NCBI GenBank assembly: GCA_002712945.1
Contig: PAVA01000056.1
Span: forward strand, 1 to 17,922
DNA length: 17,922 nt
Direction of reading: 5' to 3'
Source of the DNA: Citromicrobium sp.
GTDB lineage: Bacteria; Pseudomonadota; Alphaproteobacteria; Sphingomonadales; Sphingomonadaceae
Below the pieces are notes generated by a model. The model was not told the origin of the DNA and did no database searches. It saw only the letters and a list, made by a program, of their open reading frames with translations. The translations under genes and the position numbers were made by a program. Each line of letters begins with the position of its first letter. Position 1 is the stretch's first letter. This document shows positions 7,171 to 15,246 of this stretch, one piece after another.

Positions 7171-7332
7171 AGATGAGCGAGCACCTGTCCTACATGGGCC
7201 AGCCGTGCGATAGAAACGGAATGCACCCCGCCACGCCCGCCCGGACCACCGCTCTTGAAGGCGCGGAACGGAGGGCCGGTTTTTCGCCTTTAGACACTGT
7301 GTCAGGTGTGTCAGGCGGCAGCTTCTCCGGCC
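7171..7332. other. Gene-free spacer between two palindromic repeats
   Basis: I see no credible gene here. The open frames that cross it run through the flanking palindromes and have no family resemblance. It contains a perfect short palindrome GACACTGTGTC (7293-7303) followed by a further TGTGTCAGG, giving two TGTGTCAGG-like copies. This could be an operator for the maiA/FAH pair downstream, but nothing in the sequence names the regulator. Confidence 0.4.
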
Positions 7333-7423
7333 CCGTTCGTATCGAGCGGAGCGCGAAGCGCGTAGTCGAGATACGCCCTGGTGGTGCGCTCTCCCGTGTC
7401 TCGACTTCGCTCGACACGAACGG
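7333..7423. repeat. Palindromic intergenic repeat upstream of maiA
   Basis: The left arm begins CCGTTCGTATCGAGCG (7333-7348) and resumes as AGTCGAGATAC (7364-7374). The right arm, GTGTCTCGACTTCGCTCGAC at 7396-7415 followed by ACGAACGG, is its complement with only single mismatches and one insertion on the left side. The outer CCGTTCGT...ACGAACGG ends are shared with the repeat at 9130-9199, so the two may be related families. It ends 33 bases before the maiA start, so it would lie in or near the maiA leader. Confidence 0.75.
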
Positions 7424-7456
7424 AAGGCGGGCCACTCGCTATGACGAGGTAAATCG

Positions 7457-8107
7457 ATGAAACTCTACGGCTACTACCGCAGCTCGACGAGCTACCGCCT
7501 GCGCCTCGCGCTCGAACTCAAGGGCCTCGAATACGAGAACTGCCCGGTCAACCTGCTCGAATCCGAACAGAAGGGCGAAGCCTTCTCCAGCCGCAATCCC
7601 TTCGCCACGGTTCCCATGCTCGAAGCGGGCGGCAAGGACCGTGTGCAGTCGATGGCGATCATCGAATGGCTCGACGAAGCTTACCCCGAAAAGCCCCTGC
7701 TGCCCGCCGATCTCGACCAGCGCTATCTCGCGCGCGAACTCGCCTACGCCATCGCGACCGAGCTGCACGCGCCGCTCAACCTGCCGGTGCTGAAGTACCT
7801 CAAGAGCGAATACGGGCAGGATCAGGCGGGCGTCGAGACATGGTATCGCCACTGGCTCGCCCGCACTCTGGTGCCGATTGAACGACGCCTCTCACAGCTG
7901 GGCACGGGCGACTTCCTGTTCGACACACCCGGCTTCTTCGAAGTCGTGCTGCTGCCGCAGATCTACAACGCCCGCCGCTTCGGCTACGATTTCTCCGATG
8001 CACCGCATACAACCCGGATCGAAGCCGCCTGCCTCGCATTGGATGAAGTGCAAAGGGCGCACCCCGATAATCAGAACGACACCCCCGAGGGAGAGAAAAC
8101 ACAATGA
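7457..8107 (+). CDS. maiA: Maleylacetoacetate isomerase (zeta-class glutathione transferase)
   Basis: A 216-residue cytoplasmic enzyme that converts 4-maleylacetoacetate to 4-fumarylacetoacetate with glutathione, in tyrosine/phenylalanine (homogentisate) degradation. The zeta-class signature SSTSYRLRLALELKGL spans residues 9-24 and supplies the active-site serines; NPFATVPML and QSMAIIEWLDE complete the thioredoxin-like glutathione-binding domain, and a helical C-terminal domain follows. The length is normal for the family. GAGG at 7446-7449 lies 7 bases before ATG 7457. The gene overlaps the fumarylacetoacetate hydrolase gene by ATGA, and that enzyme uses its product, which strongly supports the assignment. 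Confidence 0.93.
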   Translation: MKLYGYYRSSTSYRLRLALELKGLEYENCPVNLLESEQKGEAFSSRNPFATVPMLEAGGKDRVQSMAIIEWLDEAYPEKPLLPADLDQRYLARELAYAIATELHAPLNLPVLKYLKSEYGQDQAGVETWYRHWLARTLVPIERRLSQLGTGDFLFDTPGFFEVVLLPQIYNARRFGYDFSDAPHTTRIEAACLALDEVQRAHPDNQNDTPEGEKTQ

Positions 8108-9114
8108 AACTCGCGACGCTCGACAACGGAACGCGCGACGGCAAGCTGGTCGTCGTCTCGAAGGACATCACCCGCTACTGCGCGGCGGACAATATCGCCG
8201 AGACTCTGCAGGATGCGCTCGACGACTGGGCGAATATCGCGCCCAAATTGGAAGCGCTCTACCGCGATGTCGAGCATGAGGCGGTGCCGTGCGAGCGGTT
8301 CCACGAGCGTGAGGCCCATTCGCCGCTACCGCGCGCATACCAGTGGGCCGACGGCTCCGCCTATATCAACCACGTCGAACTGGTGCGGAAGGCGCGCGGC
8401 GCCGAGGTGCCCGAGAGCTTCTATCACGATCCGCTGATGTACCAGGGCGGCAGCGACGACTTCCTTCCCCCGCGCGCGGACATCCCGCTCAAGGACACGA
8501 GCTGGGGCTGCGACATGGAAGGCGAGATCGCCTGCATTACCGACGACGTGCCGATGGGCGTCACGCCCGAGGAAGCGGCGGATCACATCAAGCTGTTGAT
8601 GCTGGTCAACGACGTGTCACTGCGCGGGTTGATCCCCGGCGAACTGGCCAAGGGCTTCGGCTTCTTCCAGTCCAAGCCCGCGACCGCGTTCAGCCCCGTG
8701 TGCGTGACCCCGGACGAGCTGGGCGATGCGTGGAAGGACAGCGTGATCCAGCGCCCGCTGATGGTCGACTATAACGGCGAGCCCTTCGGCCGCGCCGATG
8801 TGGGCCAGGATGCGACCTTCAGCCTCGCCGATCTGGTCGCCCATGCCGCCAAGACGCGCAATCTGGGCGCGGGCTGCATCATCGGATCGGGCACGATCTC
8901 GAACCAGGGGCCCGAAGGAGACCCCGGCAAGCCGGTGGCCGAAGGCGGCAAGGGCTATTCGTGCATCGCCGAGATCCGGATGATCGAAACCATCGCCAGC
9001 GGCGAGGCGAAGACGCGCTTCATGCACCCGGGCGACACGGTGAAGATCTGGATGGAAGACGAGCACGGCAAGTCGATCTTCGGTTCGATCGAACAGAAGG
9101 TGGTCGAAGCCTAA
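8104..9114 (+). CDS. Fumarylacetoacetate hydrolase family protein
   Basis: A 336-residue member of the FAH fold. The metal-binding residues are recognisable: Glu139 and Glu141 in CDMEGEIACI and Asp170 in MLVNDVSLRG; further family blocks are GFGFFQSKPATAFSPV, NLGAGCIIGSGTISNQGPEG and a late MHPGDTVKIWMEDEHGKSIFG. FAH splits fumarylacetoacetate into fumarate and acetoacetate. The protein is shorter than the animal enzyme and belongs to the bacterial type found beside maiA. Its ATG overlaps the maiA stop (ATGA) and is preceded by GAGGGAGAG near 8087-8095, so the pair is translationally coupled and functions consecutively. Homogentisate dioxygenase and HPPD are not in the window. Activity on a related diketo-acid cannot be excluded. 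Confidence 0.9.
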   Translation: MKLATLDNGTRDGKLVVVSKDITRYCAADNIAETLQDALDDWANIAPKLEALYRDVEHEAVPCERFHEREAHSPLPRAYQWADGSAYINHVELVRKARGAEVPESFYHDPLMYQGGSDDFLPPRADIPLKDTSWGCDMEGEIACITDDVPMGVTPEEAADHIKLLMLVNDVSLRGLIPGELAKGFGFFQSKPATAFSPVCVTPDELGDAWKDSVIQRPLMVDYNGEPFGRADVGQDATFSLADLVAHAAKTRNLGAGCIIGSGTISNQGPEGDPGKPVAEGGKGYSCIAEIRMIETIASGEAKTRFMHPGDTVKIWMEDEHGKSIFGSIEQKVVEA

Positions 9115-9129
9115 AAGCCCGCCCTCATT

Positions 9130-9199
9130 CCGTTCGTGGTGAGCCTGTCGAACCGCGGACCGAACCGCGCATTCGCTTCGACAGGCTCAGGACGAACGG
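9130..9199. repeat. Nested palindromic repeat (GAGCCTGTCGAA type) after the FAH gene
   Basis: Three pairs of arms are nested: CCGTTCGT (9130-9137) with ACGAACGG (9192-9199), GAGCCTGTCGAA (9141-9152) with TTCGACAGGCTC (9177-9188), and CGCGG (9154-9158) with CCGCG (9165-9169). All pair perfectly, with only a 3-base mismatch between the outer two, giving a 70-base cruciform-like structure. Copies built on TTCGACAGGCTCAGGACGAA are familiar to me from sphingomonad and other proteobacterial intergenic regions. It probably ends or stabilises the maiA-FAH transcript. Confidence 0.82.
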
Positions 9200-9226
9200 C
9201 TACGTTACTCAGGAGCCTAGGCACCT

Positions 9227-9763
9227 ATGTTCTTCGACGACACAACCTATGACCTGATCGCGCGCGGGGTCATCCTGACCGCGATCGGCATATTCTACGT
9301 CATCCTGCTGACCCGGGTGGTGGGCCTGCGCAGCTTCTCCAAGATGACGAATTTCGACTTCGTCATCACCCTCGCCATGGGCACCGTGCTCGCCGGGATG
9401 GGCCGCGCGAGCGACTGGCAGGCCTTCGCACAGGCTGCGGTCGTGATGTTCGTGCTGTTCGCGGTGCAATGGCTGATTGCCAGAGCCCGGAAAGACTCCG
9501 ATGCGGTTGAGGAAACGATCCATAACGATCCCGTGCTGCTGATGGTCGATGGCCGCATGTGCGAAAAGGCGCTTGAGGAAACGCGGGTGGCCCGGTCCGA
9601 CGTTATCGCCAAGCTGCGCGAGGCGAATGCGCTGAACTTCGGCCAGGTGCGCGCGGTGGTACTGGAGACCACCGGCGATATCTCGGTGTTGCACGGCGAG
9701 CACCTCGACCCCGCCATTCTCGAAGGTGTGCGAAACCTGCGCGAACCCGGCGAGAGCGCCTAG
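9227..9763 (+). CDS. DUF421 (YetF/YcaP family) membrane protein
   Basis: A 178-residue inner-membrane protein with three hydrophobic helices (about 12-30, 44-60, 68-86) and a soluble C-terminal domain (about 95-165). The signature GLRSFSKMTNFDFVITLAMG at 33-52 between helices 1 and 2 and the later LMVDGRMCEKALEE, DVIAKLREANALNFGQVRAVVLE are typical of the DUF421/YetF family. The biochemical role of the family is not established; some Bacillus members are linked to spore membranes. AGGAG at 9211-9215 precedes ATG 9227 by 11 bases. Its TAG stop lies in the same CTAG tetranucleotide as the stop of the convergent receptor gene. Confidence 0.88.
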   Translation: MFFDDTTYDLIARGVILTAIGIFYVILLTRVVGLRSFSKMTNFDFVITLAMGTVLAGMGRASDWQAFAQAAVVMFVLFAVQWLIARARKDSDAVEETIHNDPVLLMVDGRMCEKALEETRVARSDVIAKLREANALNFGQVRAVVLETTGDISVLHGEHLDPAILEGVRNLREPGESA

Positions 9764-11781
9764 AAGCCGTAACGCAGCCCGGCCCAGAATGTGCGCGGCG
9801 CGCCAAGGTCCAGGTCGCCGCCGTCGTTGCGGGTCACGATGGCCTCGTCGAGCAGGTTCTCCGCCCGCAGCACCAGACTGAGCTGCGCTGCCAGCGGCAC
9901 CTGCGCGTAGGCGCCCAGCGTGGTGAAGGCGGGGAGGACGTCGGTCTCCCGGTCGTCCTCGAACTGGTCGCCGACATGGCGCAGCGAGAGGGCGATCCGC
10001 CCCCGGCTGGCGATGCGATAGGCCAGGGTCGCGGCGGCGGCCCATTGCGGGCTTTGCGGCGGGGCATTGCCGTCGAGCGCCAGCGAAGCGCCCTCGCCCG
10101 CGATTGTCGGGTCCGAATAGCTGACGCTGGCGAGCAGGCTCAGCGGCCCGCGATCGACTGCCAGTTCCGCCTCGATCCCACGCGTCTCGATCGCGGGCAG
10201 GTTGCGGCGCTGGCGCAGGTTGGAGCCGATGGTGACATTGGCGATGGCGTTCTCCAGCCGGTTGTCGAACGCGGTGAGCGAGACTTCGACGCCGTCCGCC
10301 GGGCGCCAGTCGAGCCCCGCCTCGAACCCGCGCAGCTCCTCGTTGGCGAGGTCGGCATTGGCCTGCGTCACCACGGGGAAGACGACGAAGGGCCGGTACA
10401 GCTCGTTCAGCGTCGGCAGGCGCAGCCCGCTATAGGCCGCCGCGCGCAGATCGAGCGACGGGCTCGCCACGAGCAGCGCCCCGGCGCGGTAGGTCACGGT
10501 CCAGTCGCTGCGGTCGGCGAAGCTGTTGTCGACCGTCACCGCGCCGCTCGCATCGCGCTCGCGGAAGAAGCCGTCGGAGATAGCGGTGCGGTCGGCGCGC
10601 ACCCCGCCGGTGAGGACGAGCTGTCCTACCTGCCAGTCGTCCTCTATGAAGATGCCGAGGTCGCTGGTGACCCCGCCCGCACGCCGCCGGGCGGTGATGT
10701 CCCCGGAGAAGGCGCTGATCGGGGTTTCCTGCAACTCGCCTGTCGCGCGGCGATAGTCGACGCCAAGGCGCAGCGTGTGCGCATCGCCGACCGGGGGGCG
10801 CACCTCGATCTTGCCGCCCAGCCCGGTCGAGGGCGTGTTGCGCTGGTCGAGCACGGGGACGAAGCGGGAGGAGCTGACGATCAGGTTGGAGAAGTTGCGT
10901 GCCTGCAGATAGCCCAGCGCATCGACCTGCCAGCGTCCGCGCCCGACCACGCGGACCGAGTAGTCCTGCCCGCTGGCCGAGGAGTCCGCGCCATCGAAGC
11001 GCAGCGTGCGCGCATCGTCGAAGGCGAGCATGCGCGCCTGCAGTTCGAGATCGTCGGCAAGCGGCGCGACGACGCGCAGCTGGCCCGAGACAGAGTCGAA
11101 CTTCGCGGGCACGCTGGCGGGGACGCGCTGGCTCTCGGGCGCGGTATGGAAGCCCGGCCCGCGATCCCAGCGCACCGCGCCGCTCGCGTATCCGCTGTCG
11201 AGCGATGCGGCAAAGCTGCCTGCGGCCTCGGTCCCGCCGCGATCATTGACCAGCGCGCTCAGCCCCAGCGACGCCTGCTCTTGCGGCGAGATGCTCTCGA
11301 TGGCGATGGTCCCGGCAAGCGCGCCCGCTCCGAACGGCCCCGAGCCACCGCCGCGCGTCACTGCGATCCGCCCGACCTGCTCTGGGATCAGCGCGGCAAA
11401 GGGGATGTAACCGAAGAAGGGGTCGGCAACGGGCACCCCGTCGAGCGTGACGAGCGCCCGGCTGGTCGCGTTGCCACCCAGCGCGCGCAAGCTCACGCCC
11501 TGCGCGGTCGGGTTGGAGGAACGGCTGTCCGACCGGCGGAACTCCTGGAAGCCCGCGACCCCTGCCAGCGCCTCCTCGATCCGCCCAGATGGCGCGGCGA
11601 GCACGGCTTGTCGGTTCACTTCTACCGTGCCGTAGGCGGGGCTCGCGGGCGTATCGGGCAGGCCCTCGCCCGTCACCACGATCAGCGGCTCGCGATCCTC
11701 CCCGGCTTCGTCCTGCGCCAGCGCGGGAACGGCGAGGCCGAAAAGAGGTGCGGCGGCAAGCACATGGCGCAAGTCGGTCAT
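9760..11781 (-). CDS. TonB-dependent outer-membrane receptor
   Basis: A 673-residue receptor. Starting at 11781 gives a clean signal peptide (MTDLRHVLAAAPLFGLAVPALA), followed by a TonB-box-like PLIVVTG, a plug domain (SNPTAQGVSLRALGGNATSR, VTLDGVPVADPFFGYIP, VTRGGGSGPFGAGALAGTI) and a 22-strand-type beta barrel ending in ...FWAGLRYGF; a terminal Phe is the usual signal for outer-membrane assembly. AGGG lies about 9 bases before the start; a start at 11802 is possible, and the frame is open further upstream without support. The ligand (siderophore, vitamin, polyphenol or other) cannot be told from sequence. The gene stands alone on the minus strand, divergent from a Baeyer-Villiger monooxygenase and convergent with the DUF421 gene. 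Confidence 0.92.
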   Translation of the reverse strand: MTDLRHVLAAAPLFGLAVPALAQDEAGEDREPLIVVTGEGLPDTPASPAYGTVEVNRQAVLAAPSGRIEEALAGVAGFQEFRRSDSRSSNPTAQGVSLRALGGNATSRALVTLDGVPVADPFFGYIPFAALIPEQVGRIAVTRGGGSGPFGAGALAGTIAIESISPQEQASLGLSALVNDRGGTEAAGSFAASLDSGYASGAVRWDRGPGFHTAPESQRVPASVPAKFDSVSGQLRVVAPLADDLELQARMLAFDDARTLRFDGADSSASGQDYSVRVVGRGRWQVDALGYLQARNFSNLIVSSSRFVPVLDQRNTPSTGLGGKIEVRPPVGDAHTLRLGVDYRRATGELQETPISAFSGDITARRRAGGVTSDLGIFIEDDWQVGQLVLTGGVRADRTAISDGFFRERDASGAVTVDNSFADRSDWTVTYRAGALLVASPSLDLRAAAYSGLRLPTLNELYRPFVVFPVVTQANADLANEELRGFEAGLDWRPADGVEVSLTAFDNRLENAIANVTIGSNLRQRRNLPAIETRGIEAELAVDRGPLSLLASVSYSDPTIAGEGASLALDGNAPPQSPQWAAAATLAYRIASRGRIALSLRHVGDQFEDDRETDVLPAFTTLGAYAQVPLAAQLSLVLRAENLLDEAIVTRNDGGDLDLGAPRTFWAGLRYGF

Positions 11782-11893
11782 GCGCGCCGCCCTAGCGGGC
11801 ATCGCCGCCCGCGTCAGCCACCCTCTCGTCAAGCGGTCGTCCTTGCGATAGGTTGCGGACCGATACGGAGAGTGGCCCGATGAAAGTGCGGCA
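11782..11893. promoter_or_regulatory. Divergent promoter region between receptor and monooxygenase
   Basis: The 112-base gap must hold the start signals of the receptor (leftward) and probably those of the monooxygenase (rightward). On the minus strand a TTGACG (complement of 11824-11829) could be a -35 element, but no good -10 follows. No Fur-like, EcfG-like or other clear operator was found. Confidence 0.35.
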
Positions 11894-13420
11894 ATGATGG
11901 AAACCAAGGACAGCGATTTCGACGTGCTCATCGTGGGTGCGGGCATCTCGGGGATAGGCATGGCCGCCCATCTGGAGATGGAGTGCCCCCAGAAGAGCTA
12001 CGCGATCCTCGAACAGCGTGACGATCTTGGCGGGACGTGGGATCTGTTCCGCTATCCCGGCATTCGCTCGGACAGCGACATGCACACGCTCGGCTTCAAC
12101 TTCGAGCCGTGGCGGCACGAGAAGTCGATCGCCGACGGGCCTTCGATCCTCGACTATCTGAACCGCATCGTCGACGAGCGCGGCATACGCCCGCACATGC
12201 GTTTCGGCATGCGGGTGGAAACGGCGGATTTCGACAGCGCCACCGCGCGCTGGATCGTCACCGTCGCCACGCCGGAGGGTGAGCGCAAGCGGCTGACGGC
12301 GAACTGGCTCTATCTCGGATCGGGCTATTACGATTACGACGCACCCTACGATCCTGGTTTCGAGCTGGGCGAATTTACAGGCGAGGTCGTCCATCCGCAG
12401 TTCTGGCCGGAAGACCTGGCCTACGAGGGCAAGAAGGTGGTGGTCATCGGATCGGGCGCGACTGCCGTCACCATCGTCCCCGCGATGGCCCGGAAGGCGG
12501 CCAGGGTGACCATGCTCCAGCGCACGCCGACCTGGATGTTCAGCCGCCCGGCGCGCGACGGGCTCGCCAATTTCCTGCGCAAGATCCTTCCCGAACAAAT
12601 CGCCTACAAGGTCACGCGGTGGAAGAACGTGACGATGCAGGACATCGGTTTCAAACGGGCGCAGACGAAGCCTGAAAAGGTCAAGGCGTTTCTGACCAAG
12701 AAGATGCAGGAGCATCTCGGCGACAAGTACGATGCGCGCAGCTTCACCCCCCCTTACGACCCGTGGGACCAGCGCCTGTGCCTCGTGCCCGATGCCGACC
12801 TGTTCGAGGCGATCAAGGCGGACAAGGCCGAGATCGTCACCGGCCGGATCGCCCGCTTCGGCAAGGAGGCTGTGGTGCTGGAGGACGGGCGCGAAATCCC
12901 GGCCGACATCATCGTCACCGCGACCGGCCTCAAGCTCGCCGTGGCGGGCAAGATCGCCGTTTCGGTCGATGGCGAGCCGGTCGATTTCGCCCGACGTTTT
13001 TACTACAAGGGCTGCATGTTCTCCAACCTGCCGAACCTCGCCGTGGTGTTCGGCTATCTCAACGCCAGCTGGACGCTGCGCGCCGATCTCAACTCCGCCT
13101 ACGTGTGCAAGGTGCTCAACTTGATGGACGAGAAAGGCGCCGATATCGCGGTGCCCGCCCTGTCCGCCGAGGAGGAAGCCGCGCTGGAGGAAGACGATAT
13201 CTTCGATTTCTCGTCCGGCTACATCCAGCGCTCCAAGGCGATCATGCCGCGAAACGCGGTCGCATACCCATGGCGGCTCAACCAGGACTATGTGGTCGAC
13301 CGCAAGCGCATGAGCCGCGATCCGGTCGACGACGGCATCCTGCATTTCAAGGGCGTGCCGCGCACCCCGGAACACGATACCGCGGCGGCCCCCTCCAGCA
13401 CCGCGCCGAGCACGACTTGA
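11894..13420 (+). CDS. EthA-type flavin-containing Baeyer-Villiger monooxygenase
   Basis: A 508-residue FAD/NADPH monooxygenase. It shows the FAD Rossmann motif GAGISG (15-20), GGTWDLFRYPGIRSDSDMHT, the Baeyer-Villiger fingerprint FTGEVVHPQFWP (161-172), a second nucleotide-binding motif GSGATA (186-191), and C-terminal blocks YNPWDQ-like PYDPWDQRLCLVP, NASWTLRADL and PWRLNQDY. The pattern closely follows mycobacterial EthA, which turns ketones into esters and also oxidises thioamides. The protein is slightly longer than EthA because of an Ala/Ser/Pro/Thr-rich tail. The natural substrate is unknown. ATG 11894 (with ATG 11897 next) has no strong ribosome-binding site. The CinA-like gene follows after 19 bases, suggesting co-transcription, and the receptor gene diverges from it. 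Confidence 0.92.
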   Translation: MMETKDSDFDVLIVGAGISGIGMAAHLEMECPQKSYAILEQRDDLGGTWDLFRYPGIRSDSDMHTLGFNFEPWRHEKSIADGPSILDYLNRIVDERGIRPHMRFGMRVETADFDSATARWIVTVATPEGERKRLTANWLYLGSGYYDYDAPYDPGFELGEFTGEVVHPQFWPEDLAYEGKKVVVIGSGATAVTIVPAMARKAARVTMLQRTPTWMFSRPARDGLANFLRKILPEQIAYKVTRWKNVTMQDIGFKRAQTKPEKVKAFLTKKMQEHLGDKYDARSFTPPYDPWDQRLCLVPDADLFEAIKADKAEIVTGRIARFGKEAVVLEDGREIPADIIVTATGLKLAVAGKIAVSVDGEPVDFARRFYYKGCMFSNLPNLAVVFGYLNASWTLRADLNSAYVCKVLNLMDEKGADIAVPALSAEEEAALEEDDIFDFSSGYIQRSKAIMPRNAVAYPWRLNQDYVVDRKRMSRDPVDDGILHFKGVPRTPEHDTAAAPSSTAPSTT

Positions 13421-13439
13421 GCATCGCGATAGCCCTTCG

Positions 13440-14198
13440 ATGACCGACCGTATCTGGACCGCCGCGCTCGTCGTGATCGGCGACGAGATCCTCTCCGGCC
13501 GCACGCATGACAAGAATATCGCGCAGGTCGCGGCATGGCTGCAGGTGCAGGGCATCCGGCTCGACGAGGTGCGCGTGGTGGCGGACGAGGAAGACCGGAT
13601 CGTGGAGGCGGTGAACGCGCTGCGTGCGCGCAACGATTACCTGTTCACCACCGGCGGGATCGGGCCGACGCACGACGATATCACGGTCGACGCGGTCGCT
13701 GCCGCGCTTGGCGTGGGGGTCGTGGTTCACCCCGAAGCGCGCGCCACGCTGGAGCGCTACTACGCGGACAAGCCCGGCGGGCTGACCGAGGACCGCCTGC
13801 GCATGGCGCGGGTGCCCGAAGGCGCGGAACTGATCCCCAACCGCATGTCGGGCGCGCCGGGCATCCGCATCGGCAATATTCACCTCATGGCGGGCGTGCC
13901 GCACATCACTGCCGGAATGCTCGACGCGCTGACCGGCACGCTGGAAGGCGGCGCGCCGCTTCAGAGCGAGACGATGGGCTGCTGGGCCGCCGAGAGCGAG
14001 GTCGCAGGGCTGCTGCGCGAGGTAGTGAAACGGCATGAGCAGTGCCAGATCGGCAGCTATCCCTTCTTTCGCGAAGGCAGGGTCGGCGCGAATTTCGTCG
14101 TCCGCTCGACCGACGCAGAAGCACTGGCGGAATGCGCGAGGGACTTGCGCGACATGCTGGGGGAAGCCGGCTACCCGCCGGTCGCGGGCGGGATCTGA
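13440..14198 (+). CDS. CinA/MoCF-domain molybdopterin-binding-like protein
   Basis: A 252-residue protein with the MoCF (MoaB/Mog-like) fold that forms the N-terminal part of CinA (COG1058). The start VVIGDEILSGRTHDKN and the motif TTGGIGPTHDDIT (about 69-81) are diagnostic; GVPHITAGML follows in the second half. It lacks the C-terminal nicotinamide-nucleotide amidase domain of full CinA, so it is the stand-alone type usually named competence/damage-inducible protein A or molybdopterin-binding protein. Related domains in FLAD1-like proteins act on FAD or ADP-ribose derivatives, so the substrate here is open. It starts 19 bases after the monooxygenase; no clear ribosome-binding site is seen. 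Confidence 0.88.
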   Translation: MTDRIWTAALVVIGDEILSGRTHDKNIAQVAAWLQVQGIRLDEVRVVADEEDRIVEAVNALRARNDYLFTTGGIGPTHDDITVDAVAAALGVGVVVHPEARATLERYYADKPGGLTEDRLRMARVPEGAELIPNRMSGAPGIRIGNIHLMAGVPHITAGMLDALTGTLEGGAPLQSETMGCWAAESEVAGLLREVVKRHEQCQIGSYPFFREGRVGANFVVRSTDAEALAECARDLRDMLGEAGYPPVAGGI

Positions 14199-14256
14199 AC
14201 GCCGCACCACCGGGCCACACCGCGTCTTAACCCCCGCCTGCTAACGCGTCGTCGTC

Positions 14257-15234
14257 ATGACGAGCGTCTATCTTACTATCGACACGGAGTATTCCGCCGC
14301 GCTTGCGAACGGGCCCTGCCGTGTCGACCGCGCGGAAAACTTCGCGCGATCGATCGCCTGCATCACGCCCGACGGGCCCGCGGGGATCACGCACAAGCTC
14401 GATCTTCTGGCGCGTTACGGCCAGCGGGCGGTCTTCTTCGTCGATCCGATGCCCGCGCTCCTGTGGGGCGTGGCGGCGATCGAGGACATTCTCGCCCCGA
14501 TCCTGCACGCGGGCCAGGACGTGCAGCTCCATTGCCATCCCGAATGGCTCGCGCTGGCCCCGCCGGACAATCCCCTGGCGGGTCTGGAGGGCCGCAACAT
14601 CAAGGATTTCGCGCTCGAGGACCAGTGCCGCATCCTCGAATGGGCGCGCGACACGCTGGTCGCCGCGGGCGCGCCCGAGCCGGTCGCCTTCCGCGCAGGC
14701 AATTATGGCGCGAACCGCGATACGCTGCGCGCGCTGCGCGTCCTCGGGCTTGACTACGACAGCAGCCATACGCCCGGCATCGCGGGCGGCGAGAGTGATC
14801 TGGGGCTCGCGCCGACCGACACCCAGCCGCTGCTCTGCGAAGGGATCATCGAAGTGCCCGTCTCCTGTGTGGGGGACCTGCGCGGGCGATTGCGCCACGC
14901 GCAGATCACCGCGCTCTCGCTGAAGGAAATGCGCGCGGCGCTGCTTCATGCCCGCGAGAGCGAGATGACCTGCTTCACGCTGGTTTCGCACAGTTTCGAG
15001 CTCATCAATCGCCGCAGTCTCGCGATCAATAAGGTCGTCCGCCACCGCTTCGAGGGGCTGTGCCAGGCTTTGCAGCACATCGACGGCATCTGGACCGGCG
15101 ACTACACGCATTCACCGCCGGTGAAGGTCTTTCGCCGGTCGGACATGCCGGCCCCCGCCCCTGCAAGCACGGTTGCGGTCGGCCTGCGCTATGCCGAACA
15201 GGCGGTCTCGAACACGCTTTACGGCGCGTTGTAG
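14257..15234 (+). CDS. Polysaccharide deacetylase family protein (NodB-like fold)
   Basis: A 325-residue protein without a signal peptide. Motif 1 is TIDTEY with Asp9 and Glu11 replacing the usual TFDD; LHCHPEW supplies His92 and His94; FRAGNYGAN (145-153) is the conserved R-x3-Y motif; and a late VSHSFEL gives another conserved-type histidine. These are the metal and catalytic elements of carbohydrate esterase family 4-like enzymes, which remove N- or O-acetyl groups from glycans. The absence of an export signal suggests a cytoplasmic or lipid-linked precursor substrate. It lies 12 bases before an acyltransferase gene, forming a pair likely to modify the same surface glycan. ATG 14257 has no clear ribosome-binding site. 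Confidence 0.85.
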   Translation: MTSVYLTIDTEYSAALANGPCRVDRAENFARSIACITPDGPAGITHKLDLLARYGQRAVFFVDPMPALLWGVAAIEDILAPILHAGQDVQLHCHPEWLALAPPDNPLAGLEGRNIKDFALEDQCRILEWARDTLVAAGAPEPVAFRAGNYGANRDTLRALRVLGLDYDSSHTPGIAGGESDLGLAPTDTQPLLCEGIIEVPVSCVGDLRGRLRHAQITALSLKEMRAALLHARESEMTCFTLVSHSFELINRRSLAINKVVRHRFEGLCQALQHIDGIWTGDYTHSPPVKVFRRSDMPAPAPASTVAVGLRYAEQAVSNTLYGAL

Positions 15235-15246
15235 CGGGGCGTAGCG

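Noticed and set aside
7062..7460. Plus-strand open frame of 132 codons between gcdH and maiA
   Set aside because: It runs through both palindromic repeats, overlaps both flanking genes and has no family resemblance.
9976..11883. Long plus-strand open frame (635 codons) opposite the TonB-dependent receptor
   Set aside because: The receptor on the minus strand has signal peptide, plug and barrel features; this frame is Arg/Ala/Gly-rich with no recognisable domain.
11792..13633. Long minus-strand open frame (613 codons) opposite the monooxygenase and CinA-like genes
   Set aside because: It spans two well-supported genes and their gap on the other strand and resembles reverse-complement coding noise.
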